Source: Anaerozeibacter sp031551775
GTDB lineage: Bacteria > Bacillota > Clostridia > Christensenellales > Aristaeellaceae
Assembly (NCBI GenBank): GCA_031551775.1
Contig: JAVBND010000079.1
Location: 1-64,000 of the forward strand
Direction: 5' to 3'
DNA length: 64,000 nt
A program made the position numbers and the translations under genes. Each line of letters begins with the position of its first letter. The stretch's first letter is position 1. Positions 42,074 through 51,231 of the stretch are shown here, one piece after another. The notes below the pieces were generated by a model that ran no database searches, was not told where the DNA came from, and saw nothing but the letters and a program-made list of their open reading frames with translations.

Positions 42074-43679
42074 GCGAGAATGATTCGCGCAAGAGCCCGC
42101 CAAGCTTCTTCGTGCGCTGATAGATGGCTTCGTACTCGGCGGCGTGCGTGTCGTCCGGAAGGTAAGTGGTGCGCTCGTCGATCTTCATATGAGAGGCCGC
42201 TTCTTCAAGCGAGGAATAAAGCCCGGCGGCGACGGCGGCATAAATGGCCGAACCCAGCGCCGGGCCTTCCGATACGCCAAGCGCTATGATGGGGCGGTGC
42301 AAAAGGTTCGCGTACTGACGCATAAAGAATGGGTTCTTGGCGGGGATGCCACCGCAGGCGACCAGGTTCTTGACCGTGACAGCGTAGTTTTCACACTGCT
42401 CAATGCTGCGGCGCGTGCCGCAGGCGATGCCGTTGAGGAGCGCCAGGTAGATGTCTTCCGGCCGCGTGGCAAGTGTCAAGCCGTGGATCGCGCCGGTCAT
42501 GCTCAGGTCGCATGGCGCGTTGCGGCTGCCCGCCCACCAATCAAGGACCGTGAGGGAGCACGCCCAGGGCCGTCCCGCTTGCGCCTTGTTCGAAAGCAGC
42601 GTGTGGGGCGAAATGCCTTGCTCGCGGGCTTCCCGGGCACAGGACTCGGGCAGGCAATGGTCCATGTACCAATGGAGCATGTCGCCGGTCGCGCTTTGCC
42701 CCATATCGATCCCGTAGAGCTTGGGGCCGAGCCCTCCGAAGGCAATGCCGCAGATATCCGGGATCTCGACCAGACGGTCGGTTATGATTCCCAGCGCATT
42801 GCTTGTGCCCACGACGACCGCGGCGTCACCCGCCTCCACCATACCCGCGGCGATCAAAGAAGTATGCCCGTCCACAGCGCCTGCCGCCACGATGACGCCT
42901 TCCTTGAGACCCATCTGGCGCGCCATTTCGCTTGTCAGCCCTCCGGCGGCATCGCCTTGATTCAGAATGGGACCCGATAGCTTTTGGTGGAACTGATCGC
43001 CAAAGCCGGGGTATAGGGTGTCGAGGAACGCCTTGCTTGGATAGCCGTGCTCCGTATAGCTGCTCTTGAAGCCCGCCGATCCGATCGAGCGCGTGAGGCG
43101 GCCGGTCAGCTTCCATGTCAGGTAGTCGCAAAGGTCGAGCGCATAAGCGGCCAAGTCAAACACTTCAGGATCTTCCTCGCGCATCTGCATGAGCTTGGGC
43201 AGCGTACCTTCGCTTGAAGGCGACATGCCGCACCGCCTGACAAATGGTTCGTTGGCGCTAAGCGCGGCCTTTCGCAGGCGCTCGGCCTGAGGCAGCGCCG
43301 CGTGTTGCTTCCAGAGTTTGATGTAGGCGTGGGGGCGCGCGGCAAGGTTGGGATAGGTTGACAGCGCGCGGCCGCTTTCATCGGTAACGACCAGCGTGAG
43401 CGACGTGGCGTCCACGCACATGCCGTACACATCACCAGCGTCAACGCCCGATTTTTTTACGGCGGTTTTCACCACGTCGATCAATATGCTGTCGTAGTCG
43501 TTGGCGTCAGCCAGCGCCCACTTAGGCGGAAGGGGTGTCAGATCAGGAAGGTTTTCGGTCATGACCCCATGCGGGTAGGCAATTGCGTGGGACGCGACGA
43601 TTGATCCGTTTGACGCGTCTACCACCACGCAGCGCGCGGACAAAGTACCGTAATCAATCCCCAGCACGTATTTACCCAT
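42063..43679 (-). CDS. araB: Ribulokinase (FGGY family)
   Basis: A 538-residue FGGY carbohydrate kinase. MGKYVLGIDYGTLSARCVVV is the typical N-terminus; AIAYPHGVM, GMCVDATSLTLVVTDESG and DLCDYLTWKLTGRLTRS match L-ribulokinases, and AAGAVDGHTSLIAAGM with VVGTSNALGI belong to the nucleotide-binding domain. Role: phosphorylation of L-ribulose to L-ribulose 5-phosphate. ATG at 43679 has GAGGT 7 bases upstream. No araA or araD is beside it; the class II aldolase at 32017 could be functionally related but is 10 kb away. It converges with the MacB operon. Confidence 0.9.
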   Translation of the reverse strand: MGKYVLGIDYGTLSARCVVVDASNGSIVASHAIAYPHGVMTENLPDLTPLPPKWALADANDYDSILIDVVKTAVKKSGVDAGDVYGMCVDATSLTLVVTDESGRALSTYPNLAARPHAYIKLWKQHAALPQAERLRKAALSANEPFVRRCGMSPSSEGTLPKLMQMREEDPEVFDLAAYALDLCDYLTWKLTGRLTRSIGSAGFKSSYTEHGYPSKAFLDTLYPGFGDQFHQKLSGPILNQGDAAGGLTSEMARQMGLKEGVIVAAGAVDGHTSLIAAGMVEAGDAAVVVGTSNALGIITDRLVEIPDICGIAFGGLGPKLYGIDMGQSATGDMLHWYMDHCLPESCAREAREQGISPHTLLSNKAQAGRPWACSLTVLDWWAGSRNAPCDLSMTGAIHGLTLATRPEDIYLALLNGIACGTRRSIEQCENYAVTVKNLVACGGIPAKNPFFMRQYANLLHRPIIALGVSEGPALGSAIYAAVAAGLYSSLEEAASHMKIDERTTYLPDDTHAAEYEAIYQRTKKLGGLLRESFSLNR

Positions 43680-43782
43680 GGCGCGTACCTCGCAATCGGG
43701 AAGTTTGCTCATATGGTATCACGACCTAAGATAAATGTCAAAATGTTTACGCATAAATAGGAAGTGTTCTTTTTTACACCGA

Positions 43783-44046
43783 TCATCCATCGCCAAGGGG
43801 CAATCGGCAAGTCGGCATCACGGTCTCTTCAAAGAATTCCTTGGCGGTTTCGGGCGACACGCTGTAGGCGGCGCCGCCTACCGATACGGCCACGCCCCGG
43901 TCGCATAGTTTCATGCAAAACTGCGCCTTGAGTTCTACCTCGCCATGCAAACCGCGCTCCTCAATCAACTGCTGGAAGGTATGGATTACGTTGTAGGAAC
44001 CCTTCAGGTGACAACTGCTTCCGATGCATACATTGAGATCCACCAT
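43783..44046 (-). CDS. Small thioredoxin-fold [2Fe-2S] ferredoxin after the hydrogenase
   Basis: An 87-residue protein with the thioredoxin-like [2Fe-2S] ferredoxin pattern: CIGSSC (Cys-x4-Cys) near the N-terminus and CMKLC (Cys-x3-Cys) about 30 residues later, as in the C-terminal part of NuoE/HydC proteins. It lies 4 bases downstream of hydA, so it is the last gene of the hydrogenase operon. Similar small ferredoxins occur with NADP-reducing or bifurcating hydrogenases (HndB-like position differs). Role inferred: electron carrier to or from the hydrogenase complex. Confidence 0.82.
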   Translation of the reverse strand: MVDLNVCIGSSCHLKGSYNVIHTFQQLIEERGLHGEVELKAQFCMKLCDRGVAVSVGGAAYSVSPETAKEFFEETVMPTCRLPLGDG

Positions 44047-44050
44047 GGCG

Positions 44051-45757
44051 TCAACCCTCCCATTCGCCGACTGCTCCGGCGTAGTGTACGTGCAACAATT
44101 TGTGGACCTTGCCCTTCAGGAGTCCCGAATACAGACCCATGACCAGCGGGTTTTCCTCGCTGCGCTTGATGCTGGTCAGCCGGTCCGCGCTGTAGAGCCC
44201 TTCACCGCGCTGTGCGTGCGCGCCGGCATCCGCGAACGGTTGCCCCGCGCCCGATACGCAGCCGCCCGGACAGGCCATGACTTCCACAAAATCGTAATGC
44301 GCGCCCTGCTTGATCTTTTCGATCAAGCGCGCGGCGTTGCCGAGGCCGCTGACGATGGCGACGTTGAGCTCGATCTCGCCGTAGCGAATCCGCGTTTCCT
44401 TGACGCCGTCCATGCCGCGAACGCCCTGAAAAGCGATGGCCCTCAGCGCCGCGAGCGATTTATCGCCCGATACGCGCCTGAGCACCGCCTCGGTCACGCC
44501 GCCTGTGACGCCGAAGATCACGCCTGCGCCGGTCACTGTATTGAACGGCGCGTCGACGGCTTCCGCTTCAAGCTCGTTAAAGGCAATGCCTGATTCGCGG
44601 ATCATGCGGATCAGCTCCTGGGTGGTGATCACATGATCGACATCGCGAAGGCCGTTCTCGTCGATGAATTCCGCGCGCGCGGCTTCGTATTTCTTGGCGG
44701 TGCAGGGCATGACGGCCACCTGGATCAGGCGTCGGCTGGTGCTCCCGTATTGCTCCTTCGCGACGGCGGCGAGCATCTGCATGGGGCTTTTGCATGTGCT
44801 TACATGGGGCATAAGTTCTGGGTACTCGCGCTGGGCATATTGTACCCACGCCGGACAGCAGCTGGTGAAAAGCGGCATTTCGGGCTTGCTCTCAAGCCTT
44901 TTCAGGAATTCGTTCGCTTCTTCAAGCACCGTCAGGTCCGCGCCGACCGAGGTATCGAGGATCTCGTCAAACCCGATGCGGCGAAGCGCGGCGACGATCT
45001 TGCCCATGGCGTTTTCGCCTTCGCCCAGACCAAATTCATGCCCAAGCGCCACGCGGACGGCAGGCGCGACCTGCACCACAACCTTTGTGTCCGCTTCATC
45101 GAGGTCCGCCCAGACTTTCTGGACGTCGTTCCTTGGAACGATCGCGCCGGTAGGGCAGACCGCCGCGCACTGGCCGCAGCCCACGCAGTTGCTCTGGCCA
45201 ATCGGCTTGTCAAACACGCAGCTGATGGTCATGTGACTTCCGCGGTGTGCGAAATCAATCGCGCCCACGCGCTGGACCTCGTTGCACATGCGCACGCAGT
45301 CGCCGCAGAGGATGCACTTGCTCCTATCGCGCGTGATTGATACCGATGAGGCATCAATCTTGGGTGTGGAATTGACATTTGGGAAGCGCACGCCCTCGAT
45401 CCCAAAGCGAGACGCCAGCGCTTGAAGCTTGCAGCTTCCGTTGTTCTGGCAGGTGGTGCAGTCCCGGCAATGGTTGGCGAGCAACAGTTCCAGGATGTTT
45501 TTGCGGTAGCGGCGAAGCCTTTCCGTGTTGGTGCGAATCTTCATGCCGGGCTTGGGCATGGCGCTGCACGCCGCGTCGAGGCCACCCCATTCGTTTTCCA
45601 CCATGCACATGCGGCAAGCGCCATATATGGACAGCTCGCTGTGGTAGCAGAACGTGGGCAGCTTGATGCCGGCTTTACGGATCACTTCGAGCACGTTCTT
45701 CTCGCCCTCCAACCTAACCGGTATGCCGTCGATCACCATGAAATCTTGATGGATCAT
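44051..45757 (-). CDS. hydA: [FeFe] hydrogenase catalytic subunit
   Basis: A 568-residue [FeFe] hydrogenase. N-terminal [2Fe-2S] domain (FCYHSELSIYGACRMCMVE), His-ligated [4Fe-4S] region (NHCRDCTTCQNNGSC), two further [4Fe-4S] clusters (CILCGDCVRMC; CVGCGQCAAVC), then the H-cluster domain with L1 FTSCCPAW, L2 MPCTAKKYEA and L3 ACPGGCVSGAGQP, all complete. This modular form pairs with NuoF- and NuoE-like subunits in electron-bifurcating enzymes that couple NADH and ferredoxin to H2. The ATG at 45757 has GGAGGA about 10 bases upstream. The gene lies 34 bases after hydB. Maturases HydEFG are not in the window. Confidence 0.96.
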   Translation of the reverse strand: MIHQDFMVIDGIPVRLEGEKNVLEVIRKAGIKLPTFCYHSELSIYGACRMCMVENEWGGLDAACSAMPKPGMKIRTNTERLRRYRKNILELLLANHCRDCTTCQNNGSCKLQALASRFGIEGVRFPNVNSTPKIDASSVSITRDRSKCILCGDCVRMCNEVQRVGAIDFAHRGSHMTISCVFDKPIGQSNCVGCGQCAAVCPTGAIVPRNDVQKVWADLDEADTKVVVQVAPAVRVALGHEFGLGEGENAMGKIVAALRRIGFDEILDTSVGADLTVLEEANEFLKRLESKPEMPLFTSCCPAWVQYAQREYPELMPHVSTCKSPMQMLAAVAKEQYGSTSRRLIQVAVMPCTAKKYEAARAEFIDENGLRDVDHVITTQELIRMIRESGIAFNELEAEAVDAPFNTVTGAGVIFGVTGGVTEAVLRRVSGDKSLAALRAIAFQGVRGMDGVKETRIRYGEIELNVAIVSGLGNAARLIEKIKQGAHYDFVEVMACPGGCVSGAGQPFADAGAHAQRGEGLYSADRLTSIKRSEENPLVMGLYSGLLKGKVHKLLHVHYAGAVGEWEG

Positions 45758-45791
45758 TGAAGTCGCTTCCTCCTATGCTGGCTCAAACGTT

Positions 45792-47666
45792 TTATTCAAT
45801 CGCGCCAAATGGGCATGTCGAGGCGCAGGCGCCGCACTTGACGCACTTGGCTTGGTCAATTGCAAACGGCTGTTTGATCCGGCCGTTGATCGCGCCGACC
45901 GGGCATGCGCGCTGACATTTTGAGCAACCCTTGCACTTGTCCTCATCAATTTTGATGATCTTGAGCTTCTGGCACGCACCCGCCGGGCAGCGTTTTTCGC
46001 GGATATGCGCTTCATATTCAGAGCGAAAACTGCGAATCGTAGACACCACCGGAAACGCCGCGCTCTTACCCAAGCCGCACAGCGCCGTAGCCGAGACCGT
46101 GTCGGCAAGGTCCAGCAGCAATTCAATGTCACCTTCTTCGCCCTGTCCCGCTACGGTGCGTTCGAGGATCTCGAGCATGCGCCGGGTGCCTTCACGGCAG
46201 GGCACGCACTTTCCGCAGCTCTCGTTCTGGGTGAAGTTCATGAAGAAGCGCGCCACTTCCACCATGCACGTGTTATCGTCCATGACCACCAGGCCGCCCG
46301 ATCCGATCATGGCACCCACTTTTTTCAGGCTGTCGAAATCAAGCGGCAGATCGAGATGTTCCATCGTCAAACACGCGCCCGAAGGCCCGCCGATTTGGAC
46401 CGCCTTGAACTTGGCGCCGCCGCGCATGCCGCCGCCTACATCAAAGATGATCTGGCGAAGCGTGGCGCCCATCGGGACCTCGATCAGGCCTGTGTTTTCA
46501 ATGTTGCCGGTCAGGGCAAAAGCCTTGGTGCCGGGGCTGTTCTCCGGGCCGATGGATTTGTACCAGCCCGCGCCCCTTTCAATGATCAGGGGCACGTTCG
46601 CGAATGTCTCCACGTTGTTCAGGGCGGTGGGTTTTTCAAAAAGCCCCTGCTCGACGGTTCTGGGCGGTTTGACGCGCGGCATGCCGCGTTTGCCCTCAAT
46701 GGAGGCGGTCAGAGCACTGCCCTCGCCGCAAACAAACGCGCCCGCGCCCCGGTTGATGTGAAGACGGAACGAGAAATTGCTGCCCAGAATGTCATCGCCC
46801 AAGAGCCCCAATTCCTCCGCTTGGGCGATCGCTATGCGCAATCGCTCGACCGCCATCGGATACTCGGCGCGCACGTAAATATAGCCCTCGGTTGCGCCGC
46901 AGGCGCGCGCCGCGATCATCATACCCTCGAGCAGGCGGTGCGGGTCGCCCTCCATGATGCTGCGGTCCATGAATGCGCCAGGGTCGCCCTCATCGCCGTT
47001 GCAGACCACGTATTTTTGATCGGCTTTCTGCCGCTTTACCTGCTGCCATTTGCGCCCTGCGGGGAAGCCTCCGCCTCCGCGCCCGCGCAGGTTGGACGCG
47101 GCGATTTCATCGATGATTCTCTCTTCATCCATGTCAAATAGTGCCTTCTCTAGCGCGACGTAACCGCCTGAGGCCAGATATTCCTTGATCGACGTGGCGT
47201 CGATATGCCCGCAGTGCTCGAGCACCACGCGCGTTTGCTTTTCGTAAAAGGGTATGTCCTCTTGCTTTTTGAATACGACATCTCCCTTGGTGTAGGCCAG
47301 GCGGTCGATGATTTCACCGTTTTGGACGCTGCGCGTGACAATTTCCTCGCAGTCCGATTCTTTGACGCGGGTGTACAGCCAACCTTCCGGTTCGATCCGA
47401 ACCAGGGCGCCCATTTCGCAAAATCCGTGACAACCGCTCTTTTTAAGCCCTATGTGTTCATGCTCATCGCCGCCAAGCTCGATGCTCGAAGCGATTCCCT
47501 TTTCGTCCATCAGCGCTTTGAGCCGCTTAAAGACTTCAAGCGATCCGCTGGCGATACAGCCGGTGCCCGCACAGACCAAAATTTTGCGCGTTTCAAGTTT
47601 TGCCTCCGCCTCACATGCGGTGCGCAGGCTTTTTAGTTTTTCCCGGGAATCAAGCCTCGCCGGCAT
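45792..47666 (-). CDS. hydB: Bifurcating hydrogenase NuoF-like subunit
   Basis: A 624-residue flavoprotein subunit. N-terminal thioredoxin-like [2Fe-2S] domain (CAGTGCIASGS; CHGFCEMG), then the NuoF core with NADH/FMN-binding RGRGGGGFPAGRKW and NGDEGDPGAFMDRS, the [4Fe-4S] site ESCGKCVPCREGTRRM, and a C-terminal 2x[4Fe-4S] ferredoxin (CKGCSKCQRACPVGAI; CVKCGACASTCPFGAI). This is the HydB/HndC layout of bifurcating hydrogenases. ATG at 47666 has AGGAGG 9 bases upstream and overlaps hydC by 17 bases, so the two are coupled. Confidence 0.95.
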   Translation of the reverse strand: MPARLDSREKLKSLRTACEAEAKLETRKILVCAGTGCIASGSLEVFKRLKALMDEKGIASSIELGGDEHEHIGLKKSGCHGFCEMGALVRIEPEGWLYTRVKESDCEEIVTRSVQNGEIIDRLAYTKGDVVFKKQEDIPFYEKQTRVVLEHCGHIDATSIKEYLASGGYVALEKALFDMDEERIIDEIAASNLRGRGGGGFPAGRKWQQVKRQKADQKYVVCNGDEGDPGAFMDRSIMEGDPHRLLEGMMIAARACGATEGYIYVRAEYPMAVERLRIAIAQAEELGLLGDDILGSNFSFRLHINRGAGAFVCGEGSALTASIEGKRGMPRVKPPRTVEQGLFEKPTALNNVETFANVPLIIERGAGWYKSIGPENSPGTKAFALTGNIENTGLIEVPMGATLRQIIFDVGGGMRGGAKFKAVQIGGPSGACLTMEHLDLPLDFDSLKKVGAMIGSGGLVVMDDNTCMVEVARFFMNFTQNESCGKCVPCREGTRRMLEILERTVAGQGEEGDIELLLDLADTVSATALCGLGKSAAFPVVSTIRSFRSEYEAHIREKRCPAGACQKLKIIKIDEDKCKGCSKCQRACPVGAINGRIKQPFAIDQAKCVKCGACASTCPFGAIE

Positions 47667-48150
47667 GGGACAGCGCCTCCTTTAGCTCCTTTACGAGTTG
47701 GCTCGCTTTATCCGGCGTCATGGCCGGGTATACCTTGTCGTTGACCGTAATGACTGGCGCCAAACCGCATGCGCCCAGGCAACTGACCGTCTCGACAGTA
47801 AAGCCCTGGTCGGGTGTTGTGTTTATCTCTTGAGTCAGTTTCAGATCGCTCATCAGGCGGTCAAGTATCGGAATTGAGCGGCGCACATGGCACGCGGTTC
47901 CATCGCAAACCTTGATGACATACTTGCCCTTGGGCGTGAGGGAGAAGTTCTCATAGAAGGTCGCAACAGAATAGATGCTCGCTTCGCTGATGCCCATTTT
48001 TCGGGAAAGATGGGCAAACAGCGCGGGGGGCAGGTAGCGGTAATGCTCTTGCAACTCCTGCAAAATGGCAATGATTGCCTGAGGGCGCGAGTCATGCTTC
48101 TCGAGGATCTGGTCGGCAAATAAAAAATTAAACGGGGTTTCGGTGATCAT
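47650..48150 (-). CDS. hydC: Bifurcating hydrogenase NuoE-like subunit
   Basis: A 166-residue NuoE/HydC protein. An N-terminal helical domain (AIIAILQELQEHYRYLPPAL) is followed by the thioredoxin-fold [2Fe-2S] domain, with ligands in CDGTACHV and CLGACGLAP. It is the first gene of the hydCBA operon and forms the third subunit of the enzyme. ATG at 48150 has GAGGAGGAA upstream. The 173 bases between it and the LysR gene contain the regulatory region. Confidence 0.95.
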   Translation of the reverse strand: MITETPFNFLFADQILEKHDSRPQAIIAILQELQEHYRYLPPALFAHLSRKMGISEASIYSVATFYENFSLTPKGKYVIKVCDGTACHVRRSIPILDRLMSDLKLTQEINTTPDQGFTVETVSCLGACGLAPVITVNDKVYPAMTPDKASQLVKELKEALSHAGEA

Positions 48151-48323
48151 GATGTTCCTCCTCGTGTATATCGAGAACCGCGTGGAAAGCCGCGATCAGC
48201 AGCACGTGGTTATTGTCAAAATATTATCAAATGGAAATGCGAATGAGAAATATATACTTTGAATATCCGTATACATATTTCCATATGGGCGAAAAAAAGC
48301 AAGCGCGCCGCCATCGCGCAGGA
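48151..48323 (-). promoter_or_regulatory. Intergenic region upstream of hydCBA, possible LysR target
   Basis: This AT-rich stretch contains TTGACA on the minus strand (near 48215) without a matching -10 at 17 bases, and an inverted repeat around GTATAC (GAATATCCGTATACATATTTC-like, about 48260-48281), the kind of dyad bound by LysR proteins. The promoter is therefore not a plain consensus and may need activation. Exact elements are uncertain. Confidence 0.4.
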
Positions 48324-49286
48324 TCAGGTGTTTGCAGGACAGTCCTGTCCGTATATGCGAGCGGTATCGCGCAAGATGGTTTTGACGGTATCGTCCAGTT
48401 CCGAAAGGAACAAGGACTCAAAAGGTGTGAACTGATGGCAGTCGGGGTAGATCAGGATATCCATGAAGTCAGGACTCCCGGCGCACGGCTTTTGAATGAG
48501 CGCGTTGCGCGTGAGCAGGTCTTCCGGCATTGGAGAAACCCACATGAAACTGCCATGTGCGCGTGAAAGGATGTCGAACTGACTGCCGCGTTCGTATACG
48601 TGTACCTTTTTGTCACCCGGCGTCCGCCCGCGTTCGGATTCGGTCGCGGACTGTATGTGCGGAAGCGCCGTATCACCGTGCAGGATCTCAATGAAGGGTT
48701 CAAGTTCATTGAGCGTTACATGGTCCTTCGCGGCCAGCGGATGGTCTTTTGAGATGAGCAGAAGGTATACAAACTCGAGGAGTGTTTCCCCCTTCAGGTT
48801 GTTCTCTTCGAGCAGACTCATGAAGTAGTTCTTGTATTCGCTGCGCAGGCGGATGATGCCCAGAGCTGATCGGCCGTCGGCGACGTGGTGGATTGCGCGC
48901 AGCGCATTGGTTTCCATAAAGTCAAGATCGATAGACTTCTCCCAGTCAAGCTTGATCAGAAAAGACGTGAATGCATCGACGATGTAGCTGGCGCGGGGTA
49001 CCGATACGCTCAGGGTTTGCGGGGCGCTTTCTTCTTTGCGCCCCAGCGCTTCCATCTCCTCGTACTGTCTGAGGATGCTTTTGGCATAGCGCAAGAATTC
49101 GCGACCCTTGGGCGTGATATGCGCGCCCTTTGACGTGCGCCGAAATATTGTGATGTTGAGTGCCTGTTCAAGTTCTTTAATGGCCTTGCTGAGGTTGGGT
49201 TGGGCCATGTAGAGGTTTTCGGCCGCCTGCGAGATAGACCCAGCGCGGTCAACCTCAATCATGTATCTTAGGTGCTCAATGTTCAA
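48324..49286 (-). CDS. LysR family transcriptional regulator
   Basis: A 320-residue LysR-type regulator. The winged helix-turn-helix is clear: IEHLRYMIEVDRAGSISQAA followed by ENLYMAQPNLSKAIKELEQ and GAHITPKGREFL; the rest is the ligand-binding domain with the two Rossmann-like halves. I prefer TTG at 49286, giving MNIEHLRYM as in most LysR proteins, with CGGAG about 9 bases upstream; ATG at 49307 would have only a 10-base leader and no good ribosome-binding site. It lies directly upstream of the hydrogenase operon in the same direction and probably controls it. Inducer unknown. Confidence 0.9.
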   Translation of the reverse strand: MNIEHLRYMIEVDRAGSISQAAENLYMAQPNLSKAIKELEQALNITIFRRTSKGAHITPKGREFLRYAKSILRQYEEMEALGRKEESAPQTLSVSVPRASYIVDAFTSFLIKLDWEKSIDLDFMETNALRAIHHVADGRSALGIIRLRSEYKNYFMSLLEENNLKGETLLEFVYLLLISKDHPLAAKDHVTLNELEPFIEILHGDTALPHIQSATESERGRTPGDKKVHVYERGSQFDILSRAHGSFMWVSPMPEDLLTRNALIQKPCAGSPDFMDILIYPDCHQFTPFESLFLSELDDTVKTILRDTARIYGQDCPANT

Positions 49287-49323
49287 ATGGATCGGCTCCG
49301 ATCTCATATTTGACTTTCACGCC

Positions 49324-49353
49324 ATTATACCACGTCCGACGCGCGGTTGTCAG
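49324..49353 (-). promoter_or_regulatory. Promoter of the LysR gene
   Basis: On the minus strand, CTGACA (49353-49348) and TATAAT (49329-49324) with an 18-base spacer. Confidence 0.75.
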
Positions 49354-49368
49354 GCAAGGATAAGTAAA

Positions 49369-49396
49369 GCCGCGAACGGACAAAAGCGTTCGCGGC
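49369..49396 (-). terminator. Rho-independent terminator of the HD-domain gene
   Basis: A perfect 10-bp stem GCCGCGAACG/CGTTCGCGGC with an 8-base loop, followed on the minus strand by TTTACTT. It lies just after the HD-gene stop and just before the LysR promoter. Confidence 0.8.
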
Positions 49397-49417
49397 ATAT
49401 CATTCAAACAATACCGG

Positions 49418-49915
49418 CTATGTGGCGCTCACGAGGGATGCTCGCCACAATAGGTTCTGGTAGGGGTGTGCACGCATCATTTCGTACAGCGCGCAAACCT
49501 TGTCAACCAGACACACAACCACGCTCTCGCGATAATGCGGCGGGGTCGCCGTCAAGGGAAACATATGTTTCAAGATGATGTCGGCTTCGCGCTCGCTCAA
49601 GGCAAAATCAAGTTGCGCGTTTTCGTGCGCGCGCAGCGGATGATACAGCCCATGCAACCTCCTCCTGGGCACACCGTCGTGCCAATCATAAAGGAAGTAA
49701 TCGTGCAGCAATGCCCCCCGAATCAATTCTTCGGTTGAAAACCGGAAACTCAACCGCTTTTCAAGAAAACGCGCGAGCCGGAAGCTATAGTAAGCGACGG
49801 CAATGCTGTGGGAGAATACAGACGTTTGTCCATGCTGGAGATGGGCCTGGGCTGCGAGCATACGCGAAGAACTGACCGTCTCAAGCGCTCTGGCCCAGAA
49901 CAGCGAATCTGTCAT
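49418..49915 (-). CDS. HD-domain phosphohydrolase
   Basis: A 165-residue HD-superfamily protein. The metal site is suggested by FSHSIAVAYYSFRLARFLE, LLHDYFLYDW (HD pair) and LYHPLRAHENA, plus a later Asp in VVVCLVDKVCALYEM. Proteins of this size and pattern hydrolyse phosphate esters, often nucleotides, but the substrate is not known. ATG at 49915 has AAAGGTGA 7 bases upstream. It stands alone, with a terminator behind it. Confidence 0.82.
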   Translation of the reverse strand: MTDSLFWARALETVSSSRMLAAQAHLQHGQTSVFSHSIAVAYYSFRLARFLEKRLSFRFSTEELIRGALLHDYFLYDWHDGVPRRRLHGLYHPLRAHENAQLDFALSEREADIILKHMFPLTATPPHYRESVVVCLVDKVCALYEMMRAHPYQNLLWRASLVSAT

Positions 49916-50256
49916 GTGGCAATCACCTTTCAAAAAGTTGCGCTCATTGTACCTGCAATGTTTGACGCAACGAAGGCTTTTTTTGTAGCAATTCAGTTAA
50001 TTGTTTCGGGTAAATGGAAAACATTCCCCATTTGGGCAAAAGAAAGCGGGCGCGGCAACTGAGGAACGGGCATGCCGGCCGAGGTGATTGAGCTGGGCTA
50101 GGGGTGGGGACGAAGACAAAGAGACTGGCGGTAGGGACTGAAAACAGTAGATGCGATTTGTGCGGGCGCATTGCTCGTCGATTTCACCCCGGGCTCAACA
50201 CCCGATCCACAGCGGCGGCCTCGCGATTTTGACTTGCGAGACCGCCGCATCTTTGT
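49916..50256. other. Gene-free intergenic region with one strong hairpin
   Basis: 341 bases without a convincing gene between the HD-domain gene and the esterase gene. The only clear structure is a hairpin near the esterase end: GCGGCGG..CTCGC (50212-50224) pairs with GCGAG..CCGCCGC (50236-50248). It is followed by T-rich sequence in the + direction and may act as a terminator there, or close the esterase operon. I see no repeat, tRNA or attachment site. Confidence 0.6.
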
Positions 50257-51213
50257 TTATTTCACAAACGTCGCGATCCAATCCATGGCGTCGAAGGACT
50301 TTGCGTAAGTCTCGCCGATGAAGCCGTGGAGGATGCCGGGATAGATCCTGTAACTGACAGGTACGCCCTGATCGCTCAGCCGCTTAGCGTACATCAGGCC
50401 CTGGTCCAGCAGCACGTCGCATTCGGCGGATACGAACACCGCGGCGGGCAGGTTCGACACGTCCGGCGCCAGCAGCGGCGAGGCGTAAGCCTCTAGGGCG
50501 TCGGCGGGGTTCTTGAAAACCACTTCCACCAGCGAGTCGGTGGCTTCCAGCGTGATGTGGTAGCCCTTGCCGTAGCGCAGTTCGGAATCGGTGCGCGGCT
50601 GGCCGTGCTGCAATGCCGGGTAGATCAGCACCTGCGTCGCGATGCGCGGGCCGCGTCGGTCGCGCGCCATCAGGCACACCGAGGCCACCAGGTTGCCGCC
50701 CGCGCTGTCGCCGATCAGCGTGATGTTCTTCGGATCGCCGCCGTGCTCCCCGGCGTGCGCGTTAACCCACTGAAGCGCGGCGTAGCAGTCCTCCTGCGCG
50801 GTCGGATACTTGTGCTCGGGGGCCAGTCGGTAATCGACGGAGAAAACCACCGCGCCGGTCTTGTGCGCGAAATAACGCGTGACGTAGTCGTAGGTGGTGG
50901 GGTTGTTGAATACGAAACCGCCGCCGTGCACGAACAGGATCACCGGGCGCGACGCCCGTTCGCCCTTGGGGTAATAGACGCTGATCGGCACGCGGTAGCC
51001 GTCCTTGGCCTCGCAGGACAGCTCGGCAAATTCCAGTTCGCACAGCGCGTCGTACACGCTGGTCTTGCGGTAGGCCGCGCACATGTCGCAGAACTGCTCG
51101 CTCTCGACGCGCTTTCGGAACGCGGGCGTAAACAGCTTCAGGCTGGGCATCTCGCTCTTGGGCATGACCTCGGGTGCGAGGTCGCCGTAGTGGGGTTCAA
51201 TGTACTTTTTCAT
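50257..51213 (-). CDS. Alpha/beta hydrolase, HSL-type esterase
   Basis: A 318-residue esterase of the hormone-sensitive-lipase group. Oxyanion-hole motif LFVHGGGFVFNNP, nucleophile motif IGDSAGGNLVAS, the acid in SAECDVLLDQG and the His in GILHGFIGE are all present. It should cleave short-chain or acetyl esters, for example on sugars or glycans. ATG at 51213 has AGGAGG upstream. It is the last gene of the operon led by the second two-component system, 18 bases after the permease, so it likely deacetylates the imported sugar or a product. There is no signal peptide, so it works in the cytoplasm. Confidence 0.92.
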   Translation of the reverse strand: MKKYIEPHYGDLAPEVMPKSEMPSLKLFTPAFRKRVESEQFCDMCAAYRKTSVYDALCELEFAELSCEAKDGYRVPISVYYPKGERASRPVILFVHGGGFVFNNPTTYDYVTRYFAHKTGAVVFSVDYRLAPEHKYPTAQEDCYAALQWVNAHAGEHGGDPKNITLIGDSAGGNLVASVCLMARDRRGPRIATQVLIYPALQHGQPRTDSELRYGKGYHITLEATDSLVEVVFKNPADALEAYASPLLAPDVSNLPAAVFVSAECDVLLDQGLMYAKRLSDQGVPVSYRIYPGILHGFIGETYAKSFDAMDWIATFVK

Positions 51214-51231
51214 GTCGTATCCTCCTTCGAA

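Noticed and set aside
46005..47141. 378-codon + frame opposite hydB
   Set aside because: Mirror frame of a conserved hydrogenase subunit; composition not protein-like.
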